Of a DNA stretch of 64,000 nucleotides, positions 22,846-32,694 are shown piece by piece. The number at the start of each line of letters is the position of its first letter. Position 1 is the first letter of the stretch. The stretch is taken from contig NC_089584.1 of NCBI RefSeq assembly GCF_019320115.1, positions 56,602,852-56,666,851 on the forward strand, in the 5' to 3' direction. Below the pieces are notes generated by a model, which worked only from the letters and a program-made list of their open reading frames with translations, was not told the origin of the DNA and searched no databases. This stretch comes from Miscanthus floridulus. Lineage: Eukaryota; Streptophyta; Magnoliopsida; Poales; Poaceae. A program made the position numbers and the translations under genes.

Positions 22846-23201
22846 GCTAGCAGGGGAGCTGCGGGACGGAGACGAGGTGGCGCGTGTGGTAGCCACGCCG
22901 AACGACCGCGACGAGTGCCACCGTAGAGGCGCACGTGGCTAGATCTGGTGGAGCAGCCGCGATGTGATGAGGCCAGCGGACGCAGAAGGTGCAAAGTGCG
23001 GTCACAACGTTGGATTCGGCGAGGACGGAGGCAGACCGGTCGTACTCAGCAAGGTTGGGGCCGAGGGTCGTGGCGTGGCGAGGTGAGGCCGTCAAGGACG
23101 ACGAACGGCGTAGGTTCGGCGATGAAGAACAAAGCGGGGTAGCGCCAGTGCGGCTGGGATCGGGTGGAGATGGGAGGACGAAGAAGGGAGAAGGCCGCCG
23201 A

Positions 23202-23435
23202 TATATAAAGGGGGGCACTTTTACTCCCAGGTGGAGCTACGGACTAGAACTAGGGGTCCTTTAGTCTGGGATGGTGGTTACAACATGGACTAAAGGTCTC
23301 GGGTGCAGCCACGGCCCGGGACTAAAGGTATGTTTTGGTGGGCCGTTAAAACGCAACCCATCTTTAGTCCTGCATGGATGATCCACTCAGGACTAAAGGT
23401 GGGCTGCAGTTTGGCTTCCCGCCAGTTTCCAGTAG
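23202..23435. repeat. CACTA-A right terminal region with subterminal repeats
   Basis: TTTAGTCC-type motifs and their complement GGACTAAAGG occur at about 23257, 23288, 23320, 23360 and 23390 in both directions. The region closes with AGTTTCCAGTAG, a decayed terminal repeat. A TATATAAAG box lies at 23202-23210 but faces away from the minus-strand gene. Confidence 0.7.
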
Positions 23436-24150
23436 GTTTTCCTTTTTTTATATATTTCTTTATAAATATGCAGAGTTGTTAATTGCCTAGTAAATAAAAT
23501 ATTAGTCAAAAAATAAAAAAAATCCTAGCCTTTGTTTTGGATTATACACAAGAAAATTTGTAACTTGAACACTTTTGTTTTACCGTATAAATATTTAACA
23601 TAGTGTAAATAATAATCATAATTTCAACCATGCAAAAATATATTACTTAAATAAAATAATTAAAAGTATTGCTTTTTGACAGGAAATTAGTCTTCACATC
23701 TTATTAATGTTGATCATTTGGTTTTTCATCACACATTCTCCACAGGAAGTCCACCGTCAAGCAGAACATTCTTTTAAAAAGAACAAAAAATAAATGGATC
23801 ATGATTCACAGCTTCATATTAGCAGTGTTCTGGTGCTAAAGTCAGATTGTGTCAAGTTATTTTCCTTTTACAGTTTTACTTCTTTCTATTGGTATGTGGA
23901 CGTCGAGCGAGTCAGACTATTAATTGAGTAAATAATCGGTCTTCACTTCTGAAGTTGAGTTGTTATGGACGATGTGTTTTCGGATTTAGGGACTGAATGC
24001 TGACACTGACAGGCCTGAGATGCGTGGTTTCGGGCAGGAAGAGATTGATATCGAAGCAAAGGTTCTGCGCGCTGGTAGGGCAGTAGGGTGGCCGTTGTGG
24101 AACTGAAGAGGAAATCTTGCAAAATCATCGCTCAAGCATGCTACTCCAAG
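23436..24150. other. No gene seen, AT-rich sequence
   Basis: AT-rich DNA with short frames only. No TIR, LTR end or coding similarity was recognised. Confidence 0.5.
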
Positions 24151-24159
24151 TATCTCGGT

Positions 24160-24420
24160 GTAGAGTTGGAGAGATCTAATTAGATTAAAATTTATAGTTG
24201 TCCGTATTATTATATTTTTTCTATTTGGATTAAGATTCATATTCACCTAAAATTAGAGAGACTTAATTGGATTAGGTTTCCTAGTTTTATAAAGAGAAGG
24301 ACTATAGGCATATTCCTATTCACATAAAATCGGAGAGATCTAATTGGATTAGCATTCTTGGTTATATAAAGAGAAGGGCTATAGAGGGTTTTCCATATTC
24401 ACAAAGTTAGTTAAAAGTTG
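24160..24420. repeat. Three diverged copies of an about 80-bp repeat
   Basis: GGAGAGATCTAATTAGATTA (24166), AGAGAGACTTAATTGGATTA (about 24253) and GGAGAGATCTAATTGGATTA (about 24331) head three units. The second and third continue with a TATAAAGAGAAGG block. Confidence 0.6.
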
Positions 24421-24914
24421 GGTGGACAAAAAAAATAGGTGAAGAGAAATTTTGACTCTTTATTATTATGTATAGAAGAGTTATTTTATGTTTGCAGTTA
24501 CTGGATGGTACATATTAGTCAGGCCTAAAATAATATTTCCTTTTTTTTAACTCTATTGTCTATACAGCTCAATATTTCACAGCTGTATGTGCCCTGCCTT
24601 AAATAGCAATATAGGTTCACATTTCTAAAGTTATATTCCCTCCAATTCAGAGTTAAGGTCCAGTCTACTTTCTTTACATGCGTTCATACCCGAGTGAAGG
24701 TTCATATAGGATATGGATTGGCTATTTATATCTATATCTTCTATATCTATACCTAATAATAATCTATATCTATAACTAATAACAAAGAAGCAAAATTTCT
24801 TTTCATTTTTTGTTCCATCTATTTTTTTGGTTCATCTCCCTCTAACTACGAGACAATAGAGAGTTTCTTCCATCCAGACTTATATATAAAAAAAAACGTG
24901 CTGATACGAGTTAG

Positions 24915-24992
24915 AATAGCTCTTGTGTAGCGCGATATGGAATCCGATTTCAATATCTCTCTTGTCTAGCGCGATATGAAATCCGATTTCAA
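24915..24992. repeat. Two-copy direct repeat, about 45 bp
   Basis: CTTGTGTAGCGCGATATGG and CTTGTCTAGCGCGATATGA head two copies, each ending AATCCGATTTCAA. They lie just inside the left Helitron end. Confidence 0.7.
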
Positions 24993-25427
24993 AATATATT
25001 AGGTCGTGTATGTGACTCGGACCCATAAGTCTAATCTGACGTCTAAACATTTTATTTATATATGTATGCGTACAAGAGACCAAAACATGATTTTTTTAGT
25101 GTTGGTGACCGCACCAATTAGAGTCCTAATAGAACACGGCAGCTCCATAAATCTTTCGTACTTTGTGTGCATGTCCGGCCCAAGCTTGCCTTCGTCCTTG
25201 CTTGTACATGTACGGTCATTTACTACTGTATTCTTTTCCGTGACTTGTTTGTTGGTAACTCTAATAATCCTGATCCAATTAAGACTGATTCTATCGTGCA
25301 CTATATAATGAAATCAAATATACTCCCCAAAGCACAAATATTTCCTCTCTTTGATTTGATTTGAAGCTCTGACTAATCGCTGTCCACGACCATGTTGTGA
25401 CTGCCGGCTGCGAATCCAAGTGTAAAC

Positions 25428-25965
25428 ATGACGTCGCGGTCGTCCGGCGTCCTCATGAAGCTCCTGGACGGCATGAAGACCGGTGTCGCCAAGCCCGTGA
25501 GCGAGTACCGGATAGCGGTGCTGCAGGTGACGAACATCTTTCCAGCGGAGCTAATGAGAAGGACCTGTTGCCCACACACGACAAGTTCAACGTCACGGTT
25601 TCCGACGCCTCGCACTCCATGTACGTCATGCGCCCGCTTGCGCAAGCCGATCATGTGCTCTCCAAAAAACAAGCTCCAACTCGGCCAGTACGTCAACGTC
25701 GACCAAGACTTGGCCTACCCCATCCACGTCATCGTCGGCGCCGGGCCGCTCCCGGGCCACCACCAGCTCGTCACCCGCATGCTCGATCCGTCCGCGAGGG
25801 CCAAGCTCACCTCGCCACGCAGGGGTCGTGGGGCTCCGAGCAGAACGCCAACATCAAGCCCACTATGCTCAACTTCGAGGCAAGAGAACGCTGGTCAAGG
25901 ACAGACGGCCTTGTCGCCTCCGGTCATGGAGCATGGGGCTGCGGTGCTCCTGGTAGGGAGCAGGG
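25428..25965 (+). pseudogene. DUF936-family gene fragment (frameshifted)
   Basis: Three frame segments line up with the N-terminus of plant DUF936 proteins (PF06075). From 25428: MTSRSSGVLMKLLDGM to the LQVTNIFPAE region. From about 25547 in another frame: a segment with FNVTVSDASHSMYV. From about 25660 back in the first frame: LQLGQYVNVDQ and GPLPGHHQLV. Family members keep a SDSSHSTYV motif and a LGQF..VDR motif at these places. Later blocks near 25830-25900 (NIKPTMLNFE) also alternate frames. At least two frameshifts show it cannot make the full protein. The usual proteins are several hundred residues; only the first ~170 are here, inside a Helitron-like element. The molecular role of DUF936 is not well defined. 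Confidence 0.72.
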
Positions 25966-26497
25966 CGTCACGGTGTCGCCGGCACTGAGCTCTGTTTTGG
26001 TGAGGAATTGAAGAGGAGCCGCGTGCAGCCCATGCTGCCCAGAAGCAAGAGCTTGGTCGTGGAAAGGGACCAGCGGCATCCCTAGGATCCCCATGATGCC
26101 ATTCCCTACTGTACGGTCAGCCTCATCTGGAAAACATTGGGGACGACAGGTCGCAACCTTGTTTACATTCAAATCAACGTTATTTCCAATGTGTGTTTGC
26201 AGAGAAGAGCTCGGTGAGTTGCACAGCTGCCCGCTCAACAAACACATGGAGTCGCACCCGCACGGGCGTCGTGGTGGTCCAGGTCTGCACGGTGGGGCCA
26301 CTGTAACGTCGGTCTAGGCTACCTGGTTGTGGCTGGTGACACCGCGTGAGCGTGTTGTTGTGGCCACCATGTTGCCAGTTCAAGCTACCTTCTCGTGGCT
26401 GCTTTGTCCACGCGTACCTCCGTTACGCAGCCACGCTTATACAGTGGGTACTAGAATAAAATGTAGTTCCGTTACAACGTGGGGATATATTTGCTAG

Positions 26498-26686
26498 TTA
26501 TTGTAAAAAATAAAAATGCTTCGCATGCTACTCTTATGGAAACCACACCACCGATTGTGATTGATGTGTGCATATTTGCCTTTACTTCCTTACGGTAAAT
26601 TGGTCAGCCAAAAGGAAACAACTGCCAATCCAAAAACCTTCACATTCTCAGTTGCCTCGATTTTTTCTATATCATATTGGGCGGCA
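26498..26686. other. Short spacer between Helitron end and DUF641 fragment
   Basis: AT-rich at first, no gene or repeat recognised. Confidence 0.4.
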
Positions 26687-26759
26687 TTAACCGTGCATTT
26701 CAATGAAGCAGGAGTATGCGAAGTCGGAGAGCATCAGCAAGGGCAGCAGCGGCAGTGGC

Positions 26760-27198
26760 CGCCCATTGACACTGGACGGAGCGCAGCCTGGCGTGACGTC
26801 AACGCGAGGGAGGCGACCTCTGAGAAGCGTACCGTGATGCTTGCTCCCGTGTGCACCTGGAAGATGGATGCGACGTCCTCCTCGGCGCTGTCGTCGAACG
26901 CGAAGAAGTCCAACTCGACGCCGCCGTCGAATGAGAAGTAGACGCAGTGCAGCAGCCACACGCGGCGCGCCATCTCGGCGACCTCGACGAACCATGAGCT
27001 CTCCAGGCGGAGCCGGCTGCTCTCACAATGCCGCGTTGCTCCAGCCGGCCGAAGAAGGCCGTCTCCATCGGCGCCTGCACCAGCGACAAGTACATGTTGT
27101 ACTTGGTGCGCAGGAACTTGCCGAATCCGCCCAACCGCGAGTTCCTCTAGAAAGGCCCTCACCGGCTCCGCCTTGAGGCCATTGACCTCCGTGAACAC
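26760..27198 (-). pseudogene. DUF641 / GIL1-like gene fragment (frameshifted)
   Basis: On the minus strand two frames alternate. One gives KYNMYLSLVQAPMETAFF followed by GRLEQRG (about 27110-27020), where the family has a KYL.LVHPKME..FFGNLDQR motif. The other gives SSWFVEVAEMARRVWLLHC, a SFDGG stretch and then a FQV box and RFSEV (about 27000-26800), matching the EMA.RVWLLH…FQV…FSEVYMESV end of DUF641 proteins (PF04859, GIL1/IRK-interacting type). GIL1 in Arabidopsis affects gravity responses in light. An insert rich in Asp/Phe/Glu between SFDGG and FQV is longer than usual. The frameshift and missing N-terminal half mark a gene scrap. It is outside the Helitron ends as drawn. Confidence 0.7.
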
Positions 27199-27207
27199 CT
27201 CAAAGGC

Positions 27208-27452
27208 ACGGGCGTGGTTTCCAATATCGACCGAAATCTCACGATATTTTCGATATATCCTCTTTATCCATAGGTGCTGATAAAAAAATATCTATCTTTT
27301 TCGTACAAATTTTGTTTAAATTTATTTAAATTTACTTAAATTCAAATTAAAGTTTATTTGAAATTGGTCCGATATTTCCGATATATCATGTTTATCCTCT
27401 TTATTTGTAACCCTTGATAAATTTTAATTTCCGAAAATGAAAACCTTGGGCA
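27208..27452. mobile_element. Putative MITE with imperfect terminal inverted repeats
   Basis: The left end GGTTTCCAATATCGACCGAA and the reverse complement of the right end (AAGGTTTTCATTTTCGGAAA) are similar. The inside is AT-rich with repeated CGATATATC boxes at 27250 and 27379 and no coding capacity. Target duplication is not clear. Confidence 0.45.
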
Positions 27453-27469
27453 TGGCAACTCGCTCGCCC

Positions 27470-27784
27470 GCTTGCTCGCGTCTCATCTCACACCAGGAGG
27501 GCAGGGGCGTGAGGTGCTCGGCCACCTAGCACGACGGCCGCGGTGGCGGCCAGGTCGCTCGCCCACGCACACCGGGCGGCGGCGGCGAGAGGCGCCCGCT
27601 CGCTCGCCTACACTCGTAGCGGTGGCACGGTGCCTGCTCGCTCGCCCACGCACACGTGGCAATGGCAGCGTGGCGGCTCATTCGCCGAACCTTGCACGCG
27701 CGGCGGCGGCGCGTGGTGGCTCATTTGCCCAACCGTGCACACACGGCGGTGGTGGGGCGACTTGCGAGCTTGCCCGCATCCTGC
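27470..27784. repeat. GC-rich degenerate repeat (GCTCGCCCACGCACAC type)
   Basis: Motifs such as CTCGCTCGCCCACGCACAC and CGGCGGCGGCG recur at about 27560, 27640 and 27700 with a spacing near 75 bp. Overlapping plus-strand frames (27472-27884) are Arg/Ala/His-rich and low-complexity, so they are not taken as genes. Confidence 0.45.
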
Positions 27785-27870
27785 CCTCTATCCCTTTTCG
27801 TCACTTTTTAATAATTTTATAGCCCTAACATGTAGCTCACAAATAGAAAACGACCAAAGTCAGCTTCTGT

Positions 27871-28388
27871 TGTTGGGGATTTAACTTCGCAAAGAAAACT
27901 CAACCCCTAAAAACTTCGGAGTTGAAATTGTGATTTCTATAACAAAATTTACTTACTGGAGAAAAAAAAACAAAGCGAAGATGGAAATCTGACTTCGCTC
28001 AAAAGATTTCGTCTTCGCTGAAGAGATTTCGTCTTTGCTAGACAATAGAAGAATACAAGACTAGGCGAAGACAAGGATTTGGCTTCATCTAAAATTTTGA
28101 AGGCAGAAAAAGACAGAGCGAAAATCAACAAGTCCAAAAGACGAAGACATCGAGAAGATTGGTGACCATAAGTTGAAGAATGAAGGCTTAGAAGGGAAAA
28201 AGACCACTTCGCCCTCATAGTTGAAAGTGGTCGTAATTATTTGAGTTAGGGATAAAATGGTCATTTTATATAAAATGCAATGAGGGCCCCTATAAATACC
28301 CCCTCTGGTATATACAGTACAATCATGAAATGAATATAACCTTACCTTGTGTTAAAACTTTGATGCCTATGAGATTTCTTACCCAACA
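27871..28388 (+). mobile_element. Solo LTR, copia-like, about 520 bp
   Basis: It starts TGTTGGGGATTT and ends TTTCTTACCCAACA, so the ends are the inverted pair TGTTGGG/CCCAACA. The interior is rich in CTTCG/GAAGAC words, and a TATAAATA box lies at 28291-28298 with a GTTAAAACTTTG 3' part, as in short copia LTRs. No internal domain accompanies it. Flanks TCTGT and CCCGT do not give a clean duplication. Confidence 0.65.
28291..28298 (+). promoter_or_regulatory. TATA box of the copia-like solo LTR
   Basis: TATAAATA in a GC-rich setting (GGGCCCC before, CCCCC after), about 100 bp before the LTR end. Confidence 0.5.
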
Positions 28389-28545
28389 CCCGTTCAGGTC
28401 TATTGGAGAGAGGAAAGGGACGAGGGGACAAGGGAGAAGAGAGACGTGAACGGGAGCAGAGGCAGACTGACATTGGTCGTTTTCTATTTGTGATCTACAT
28501 GTTAGGGCTATAAAATTGTTAAAAAGTGACGAAAAGGGATGAAAG

Positions 28546-28736
28546 TGGCACGAGATGAAAGCAGTGTGGCTGAAGGCTGCCAAAACTTTTTTATGCCTTA
28601 GAAGAGTTTTTTATGGCTGAGAAGGAATTTCCATCTTTTGTAATAGTTCACAAGTAAACAAGACTGAACTTCAACCCCTTTCTCCTATCCTTATCAAAAT
28701 AGTTAAAAAACAGTAAAATCCACTGTAGGTCCTTCA
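28546..28736. other. Spacer, no gene seen
   Basis: AT-rich DNA between the inverted arm and the left MULE-type repeat. Nothing recognised. Confidence 0.4.
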
Positions 28737-28755
28737 ACTTGTCCCGCAATCTCAT

Positions 28756-29280
28756 TCAGGTCCATGTACTTAGGAAACCAGGTTTATGGTCCTTTAACTT
28801 GCTAAATGTATCATTTACACCCCAAACCGGATTTGGAAGCCTGTTTTGTCCAACATGGACTGCAATGGTGCCTTGTTGACCTGAGTTTGGAAGCCTATTA
28901 ATAGGGCTCACAACCTTGGGTAAATCAGCAACTGGATAGAGTACAGCATCATCCCAACTAATATCACCTATCTGGTTGTAGTGATCAAAATACAACATGA
29001 AATTGTTCACCCTACCAACAATTTGTTTCATGACTAAGGTATCATCATCAGATTCAACGATTCTAAGACCATCACACAAGTCTTTGCTGGGCAAAAACCA
29101 ATACACCTTAACATTGTCAATCATGCCATAATCAAGCTGCAACGAGGTCCCCTATCCAAATAAAGCTCTAGAATTCAGCTTCCAAGTCATCTTCCCAACT
29201 GATTTTAGCATCTACATAGGTTCCGTTCATACCCTGACCACAGAAATAAAACCCATGATGAACTTCTAGCGAGAATTTGT
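28756..29280 (-). pseudogene. N-terminal (PB1-like) part of a MULE transposase
   Basis: From about 29280 one frame gives VHHGFYFCGQGMNGTYVDAK, and after a frame change the 29142-28756 frame gives DNVKVYWFLPSKDLCDGLRI, SDDDTLVMKQ and a YFDHYNQ region. This is the pattern VHHGGFF…YIDGK…KVYWLLP.KDL.DGLRI…D.D that starts plant MuDR-type proteins. The last ~25 residues run into the terminal repeat. The zinc-binding and transposase core are absent. It is truncated and frameshifted, so non-functional. Confidence 0.6.
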
Positions 29281-29769
29281 GGAATTGGGACCTACATTAC
29301 ACACTGCTTCACTGAACAAGAGATTCCAACCCAAACACCAACTTGCAACTCCATCAAAACCCTAAAAATCTCTAATTTACCCAACAACCAAACTACATGA
29401 CACTAACCCTGGACCATAACATTGAGAACGAAACCTCTTAATCACCAAAAAGAGCAATTAGGGTTCTGAAAAACTCACCGTAGTCCACCGACGGCTCACC
29501 ATCAAGGCGGAACCTAGCGAGCATTTCTCCTATGGTGGCGAATCCAGCCACCTACGGTTGCGCCCTCTCCCATCGCGCACCTCTGAGTCGTCACTTCACC
29601 ACGTTGCCAACTTCTCTGCCGCAGTCTTCATCGGCTCCGTCCCGCACTCGACTCCATCGCCTCCGCCTCCTCTGGGATGAAGCTAGCCGATGAAATGAAA
29701 TGAAGCACACAATGGGTTTTTTTGCATATTCTTTTCGGGTCCATACCAATCTAGAATTTTTGTAAGAAT

Positions 29770-30130
29770 ACAAAAACTCATCTCCAAGAGTTCTCAATCC
29801 CACCTCCCAATCTTTTGGTACTTGGAAAAAATCACTGAACACGCGCGTCTTCCACGCTCGTATCGGTCTACCAATCTAAGGTGGAAGGGCGTGGGAAAGA
29901 ATAAAAAGTAGAAAAAGGGTCATGATGCAAATGTACAAGAGAGAAAGAATATATAAAAGTGGGTATGATAATTTAGAAATAGTATAGGATTCCTGATCTT
30001 AAATTGTCTTCTATATTTTATGAGTGAATTATTAGAAACAGTTGGAGATGGTCTTATTTATTCCTCCAATTACTTTTCTCTAGTTGGAAAAACTCCATGG
30101 TTTTAGGAAGGAAATCTTGAGAACCCTTGG
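29770..30130. mobile_element. Possible MITE nested inside the MULE fragment
   Basis: CATCTCCAAGAGTTCTCAA near 29778 and the complement of GAGAACCCTTGGAGATG near 30119-30135 form inverted ends. A further TTGGAGATGG lies at about 30043. No coding sequence inside. Whether this is one MITE or two overlapping ends is unclear. Confidence 0.35.
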
Positions 30131-30238
30131 AGATGCTTTAAATGATACATTTAGCGAGTTAAAGGACTCGAAAACTTCATTTCCTATGTACATGGACCTG
30201 GCAGCATGTTTGGTTTGGAGGGAATTGTTAGAAGGGAA

Positions 30239-30897
30239 TGTTGGGAAACTGCTTCCTAGCAGGGTGAGGTAGGACGGGGTCTTCACTCAGGTGAAGGCTT
30301 GCTCAATAAGAAGCTCACAAGTGGGACCACAACACAAAAATGTTTTCATAAATGGTGTTCCTCTCTTCTTACATAGGGTTTGGTTCCCCTCTTTTATAGG
30401 GCACTATTCATAGGAATACTGGTTTACAATTTTTCCCTTTGACAGCTAAGGCATGTTCTTATGGATATTCTGATACAAATTTATTCTACTAGGGACATCT
30501 TGGGTCTTCGCTACCTCCACCGCCATTGCTTCATGGGCCTTAGCGACAGGCTTGTTTGAGGTCCATCTTTGGCTCAGGATCCTTGCGCCGTGAGAATCCC
30601 TTTCTTTAGCTGGCGGAGATCCTCATAGGTTTTTGGAGCATTCGCTTGGACAACCTTTGCCTTCGCCCCACTACGAGCCCACGTCACCCGTGGGGGCCTC
30701 CACTGCTGTCTTCACACCATCGGGCCTATGCCTCCTAGGACCTTCGCCATTACCCCTAGAGCCTTCGCCATTCTGGAGGGGCACGTGCGAAGGTTCTTGT
30801 GATTCCTGTAGATCATCACTCATTCAATTTAGAATATTATTCCTTTTTGGTTAGGATGGTGATCAGCCTCCGTAGCTCATATATCCATGTTCCAACA
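30239..30897 (+). mobile_element. Putative 5' LTR of a gypsy-type relic
   Basis: It starts TGTTGGGAAACTG and ends CATGTTCCAACA, an inverted TGTTGG/CCAACA pair. Downstream lies a gag-like domain in the same direction. A CTTTTATAGGG box is present at about 30392. No matching 3' LTR is visible. Confidence 0.42.
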
Positions 30898-31199
30898 GTT
30901 CCCCCTTGAGGGTATGGTCTGATGCAGGTGAGCCATGACCCTAAATTTTCTCACTCGATGTTGAGTTGCGGAGGCTTCTCCCCTTCCCCCCTGGGATGCG
31001 CTGTGTCAGACCCTAATTGTTCTGACATGTCGTTATTTAATTTGATGTAGTGGCTCTTGAACCGAAGCATTGCAGAGCGGATGTGACCATTGGGCACAGA
31101 AGTTGAAGCATCTATCTCGTGGCTATATAAAGAGGGGTTGGTGAAGGCTCCCTCACCCCACTCGAGCCATCGCTTTCACTGTTCTTCTTTTCTAAGCTC

Positions 31200-32010
31200 T
31201 TGTTTCCTTTTGCCTTCGCTTATTCTCATATTGGTTATTTTTTAGAGGTGGCTTCCTCTGCCAACTCCCACCCTTGTTGTCCTTCCATTTATGGCCCTTA
31301 CTCTTGCCTGCTTAGCGTTAGGGCTAGCAGGTGGTCCAAGCATTTTGAAGAGTGCATGTTGGCTAGTGCGGAGGCTCTAGAGTTTGAGGAGGATCTTGCT
31401 AGTGTTGAAGCTTTTGTTGCGGATTTGATAAGTGCTGAAGAGGTGGAGGACATGGCTGGTGCCAGAAAGACATGGGACTTTGGGCCTTCGCTCATGACCA
31501 AGGAGATGATCAATGTGCTAGAGAAGGAGTGCAATATTCCTAAGGGGAAGGCAAAGCCTTCGTAGGGGAAGATGGTGCCCAAGCTTGGTGTTGCTGATGC
31601 CATCATTTTTAAGGATGTTTTCGCCTATGACCTTCACTTTTCGGTCATGAGGTTCCTCTAGGAGGTGCTTGAGCTTTTTTAGGTACAACTTCACCACCTG
31701 ACCCCCAATGGAATTCTTACATTGAGCAAGTTTTGCTAGGCTTGCGAGTCTTATGGTGCAGAGCTAGATCTGGATACATTATGTGAGTAATATGAGCTCT
31801 AGCGCTAGCCTAAGAAGGTTAGCGAAGACCAACTTGTAACTTAGTATGGCAGCTGTGCTTTCATGCCAAGGAGACACTAGAAGGGGCCAAGGTAGGAAAT
31901 TTCCCTTTCATAGAAAAACAAGTGGGGGAAGGATCGGATGCAATATTGGTTCTATGTTAGGACTAGCGGCTTAACCTCTATAGGTGATGACGGGAAGAAG
32001 GCTACCCGTA
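31200..32010 (+). pseudogene. 'Putative gypsy type transposon' (PF04195) domain remnant
   Basis: The open part (31200-31565) ends KTWDFGPSLMTKEMINVLEK and KGKAKPS. Beyond the stop at 31563 the same frame goes on with a KDVFAYDLHFSV block, RFL, TAG, then LHHLTPNGILTLSKF. This matches the PF04195 core seen in many grass transposon proteins, where FGPS.VT..MI….GKARPP, a FRDFF…L.FP block and LHQLTPN.I..L..F follow each other. Stops are frequent after 31560. The N-terminal 45 residues upstream are low-complexity and doubtful. It sits about 300 bp after the putative LTR. Confidence 0.55.
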
Positions 32011-32694
32011 CCCGCTTGCTTCTGTCATGGGTCCGATGAGGCCTTCAACTCAGGTGCCTCCTAGCTCGAAGGTTAGGCTCACCATGAGGCATGCAACAAG
32101 GTCTTCACCTTGGCGTGCCAATATTCTAGAGGTGGGGACCTTATGGAGGAGATGGTGGCGTCTAAGTGCTAGCCCCTTAGTAGGAATAGGCCATCGATGT
32201 GGATAGAGATGGTGAATTTTCCTGTCTTCGGCGAAGAGGTCGTGTGCCATTCCTCTGCTTTGATATAAAGCTTGCGGCGGATGAGACCGCTAAAGTTTTA
32301 CTGCTATTGTCGAGCGAGAAGCATAAGGGATTATTGGCGAGATGTCCGATAAAGAGTATCTGGCATGGCGGATTATTGCAGGCACTATGCATCGCCTTAA
32401 CTGTGTTTTTGAACAACTTGGGATACACCATGAGGAGCATAAGTGTCAAATATATGGGCCAGGGTTACCCGCACCGACCAAGCTGTCGTCCTAGTAGCTG
32501 CCAAGAAGGCCACAAGGGCTAACATGGTTGACCAATGTGGAGATTAAGGCAAGCCAAGACAGGCATATTAGGATGATAGCTAGGATCAATCTATTGCACA
32601 TTCCATGTAACAAAGTATGAATCCAATCTGTTAGCCTGATCACCCTCTCTATAATCCTACCCCATCTACCTATATAAAGGAGGGTAGGGACCTC
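32011..32694 (+). other. Decayed retrotransposon sequence with a TATA box
   Basis: Short frames continue the gag-like region without a domain. TATATAAAGG occurs at 32671-32680, as in LTR promoters, but no LTR ends could be fixed. The CACTA terminus at 32695 follows directly. Confidence 0.35.

Larger units (their letters stand above)
12699..23435 (-). mobile_element. CACTA (En/Spm) element, CACTA-A, with two nested LTR insertions
   Basis: On the left, TTTAGTCGCAGTTGGTG and an inverted partner (CATCTGGTACTAAAGG) form the typical subterminal inverted repeat. On the right, several TTTAGTCC / GGACTAAAGG copies (23255-23400) lead to a degenerate end AGTTTCCAGTAG, resembling the usual TTTCTAGTAGTG. 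Between them is a minus-strand gene with Transposase_24 and Ulp1-like parts. A Cassandra LTR and a 4.7-kb Tekay LTR split that gene. No TNP2 transposase domain was recognised, so the copy is probably non-autonomous or has lost it. The left terminal CACTA is not visible because a Tekay LTR abuts the subterminal repeat. Confidence 0.7.
24763..26497 (+). mobile_element. Helitron-like element carrying a host gene fragment
   Basis: The left end TCTATATCTATAACTAATAA followed by CAAAGAAGCAAAATTTC resembles grass Helitron 5' ends. A second, similar start lies 23 bp upstream at 24740. The right end has a short stem CGTT…AACG in TTCCGTTACAACGTGG, a short spacer, then CTAG at 26494-26497 followed by T. 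The base before the left end is A, fitting insertion between A and T without duplication. No Rep/helicase is present, so it would be non-autonomous. Inside is a frameshifted DUF936 fragment on the plus strand, the sort of cargo grass Helitrons pick up. The ends are by-eye calls. Confidence 0.6.
27785..28545. repeat. Inverted repeat arms flanking a solo LTR
   Basis: The arm at 27785-27866 (containing TTTTCGTCACTTTTTAATAA and CTAACATGTAGCTCACAAAT) is repeated in inverted orientation at about 28458-28545. The LTR at 27871-28388 lies between them. Either the LTR entered a pre-existing foldback structure, or a segment was duplicated in inverted form around it. Confidence 0.8.
28737..30203 (-). mobile_element. 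Mutator-like element (MULE) fragment
   Basis: The left segment with CAGGTCCATGTACTTAGGAA, TCCTTTAACTTGC and TAAATGTATCATTTA (about 28757-28815) is repeated inverted on the right (about 30130-30203). Between the arms is a minus-strand frame similar to the N-terminus of plant MULE transposases. The catalytic MULE domain is missing. Outer edges are uncertain and no 9-bp duplication was confirmed. Confidence 0.55.

Noticed and set aside
23202..23210. TATA box as promoter of the CACTA-A gene
   Set aside because: The box is on the plus strand and points out of the element, whereas the gene is on the minus strand.
22509..23264. Several overlapping 60-120 aa frames on both strands
   Set aside because: They lie in GC-rich minisatellite DNA of a CACTA end, in many frames at once, with Arg/Pro/His-rich low-complexity products.
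25056..25308. Frames of 80-100 aa on both strands next to the DUF936 fragment
   Set aside because: No domain, and both strands are open over the same AT-rich stretch, as expected by chance.
27472..27884. Two overlapping plus-strand frames of about 115 aa
   Set aside because: Arg/Ala/His-rich products of a degenerate GC repeat that continue into the inverted arm. No family resemblance.
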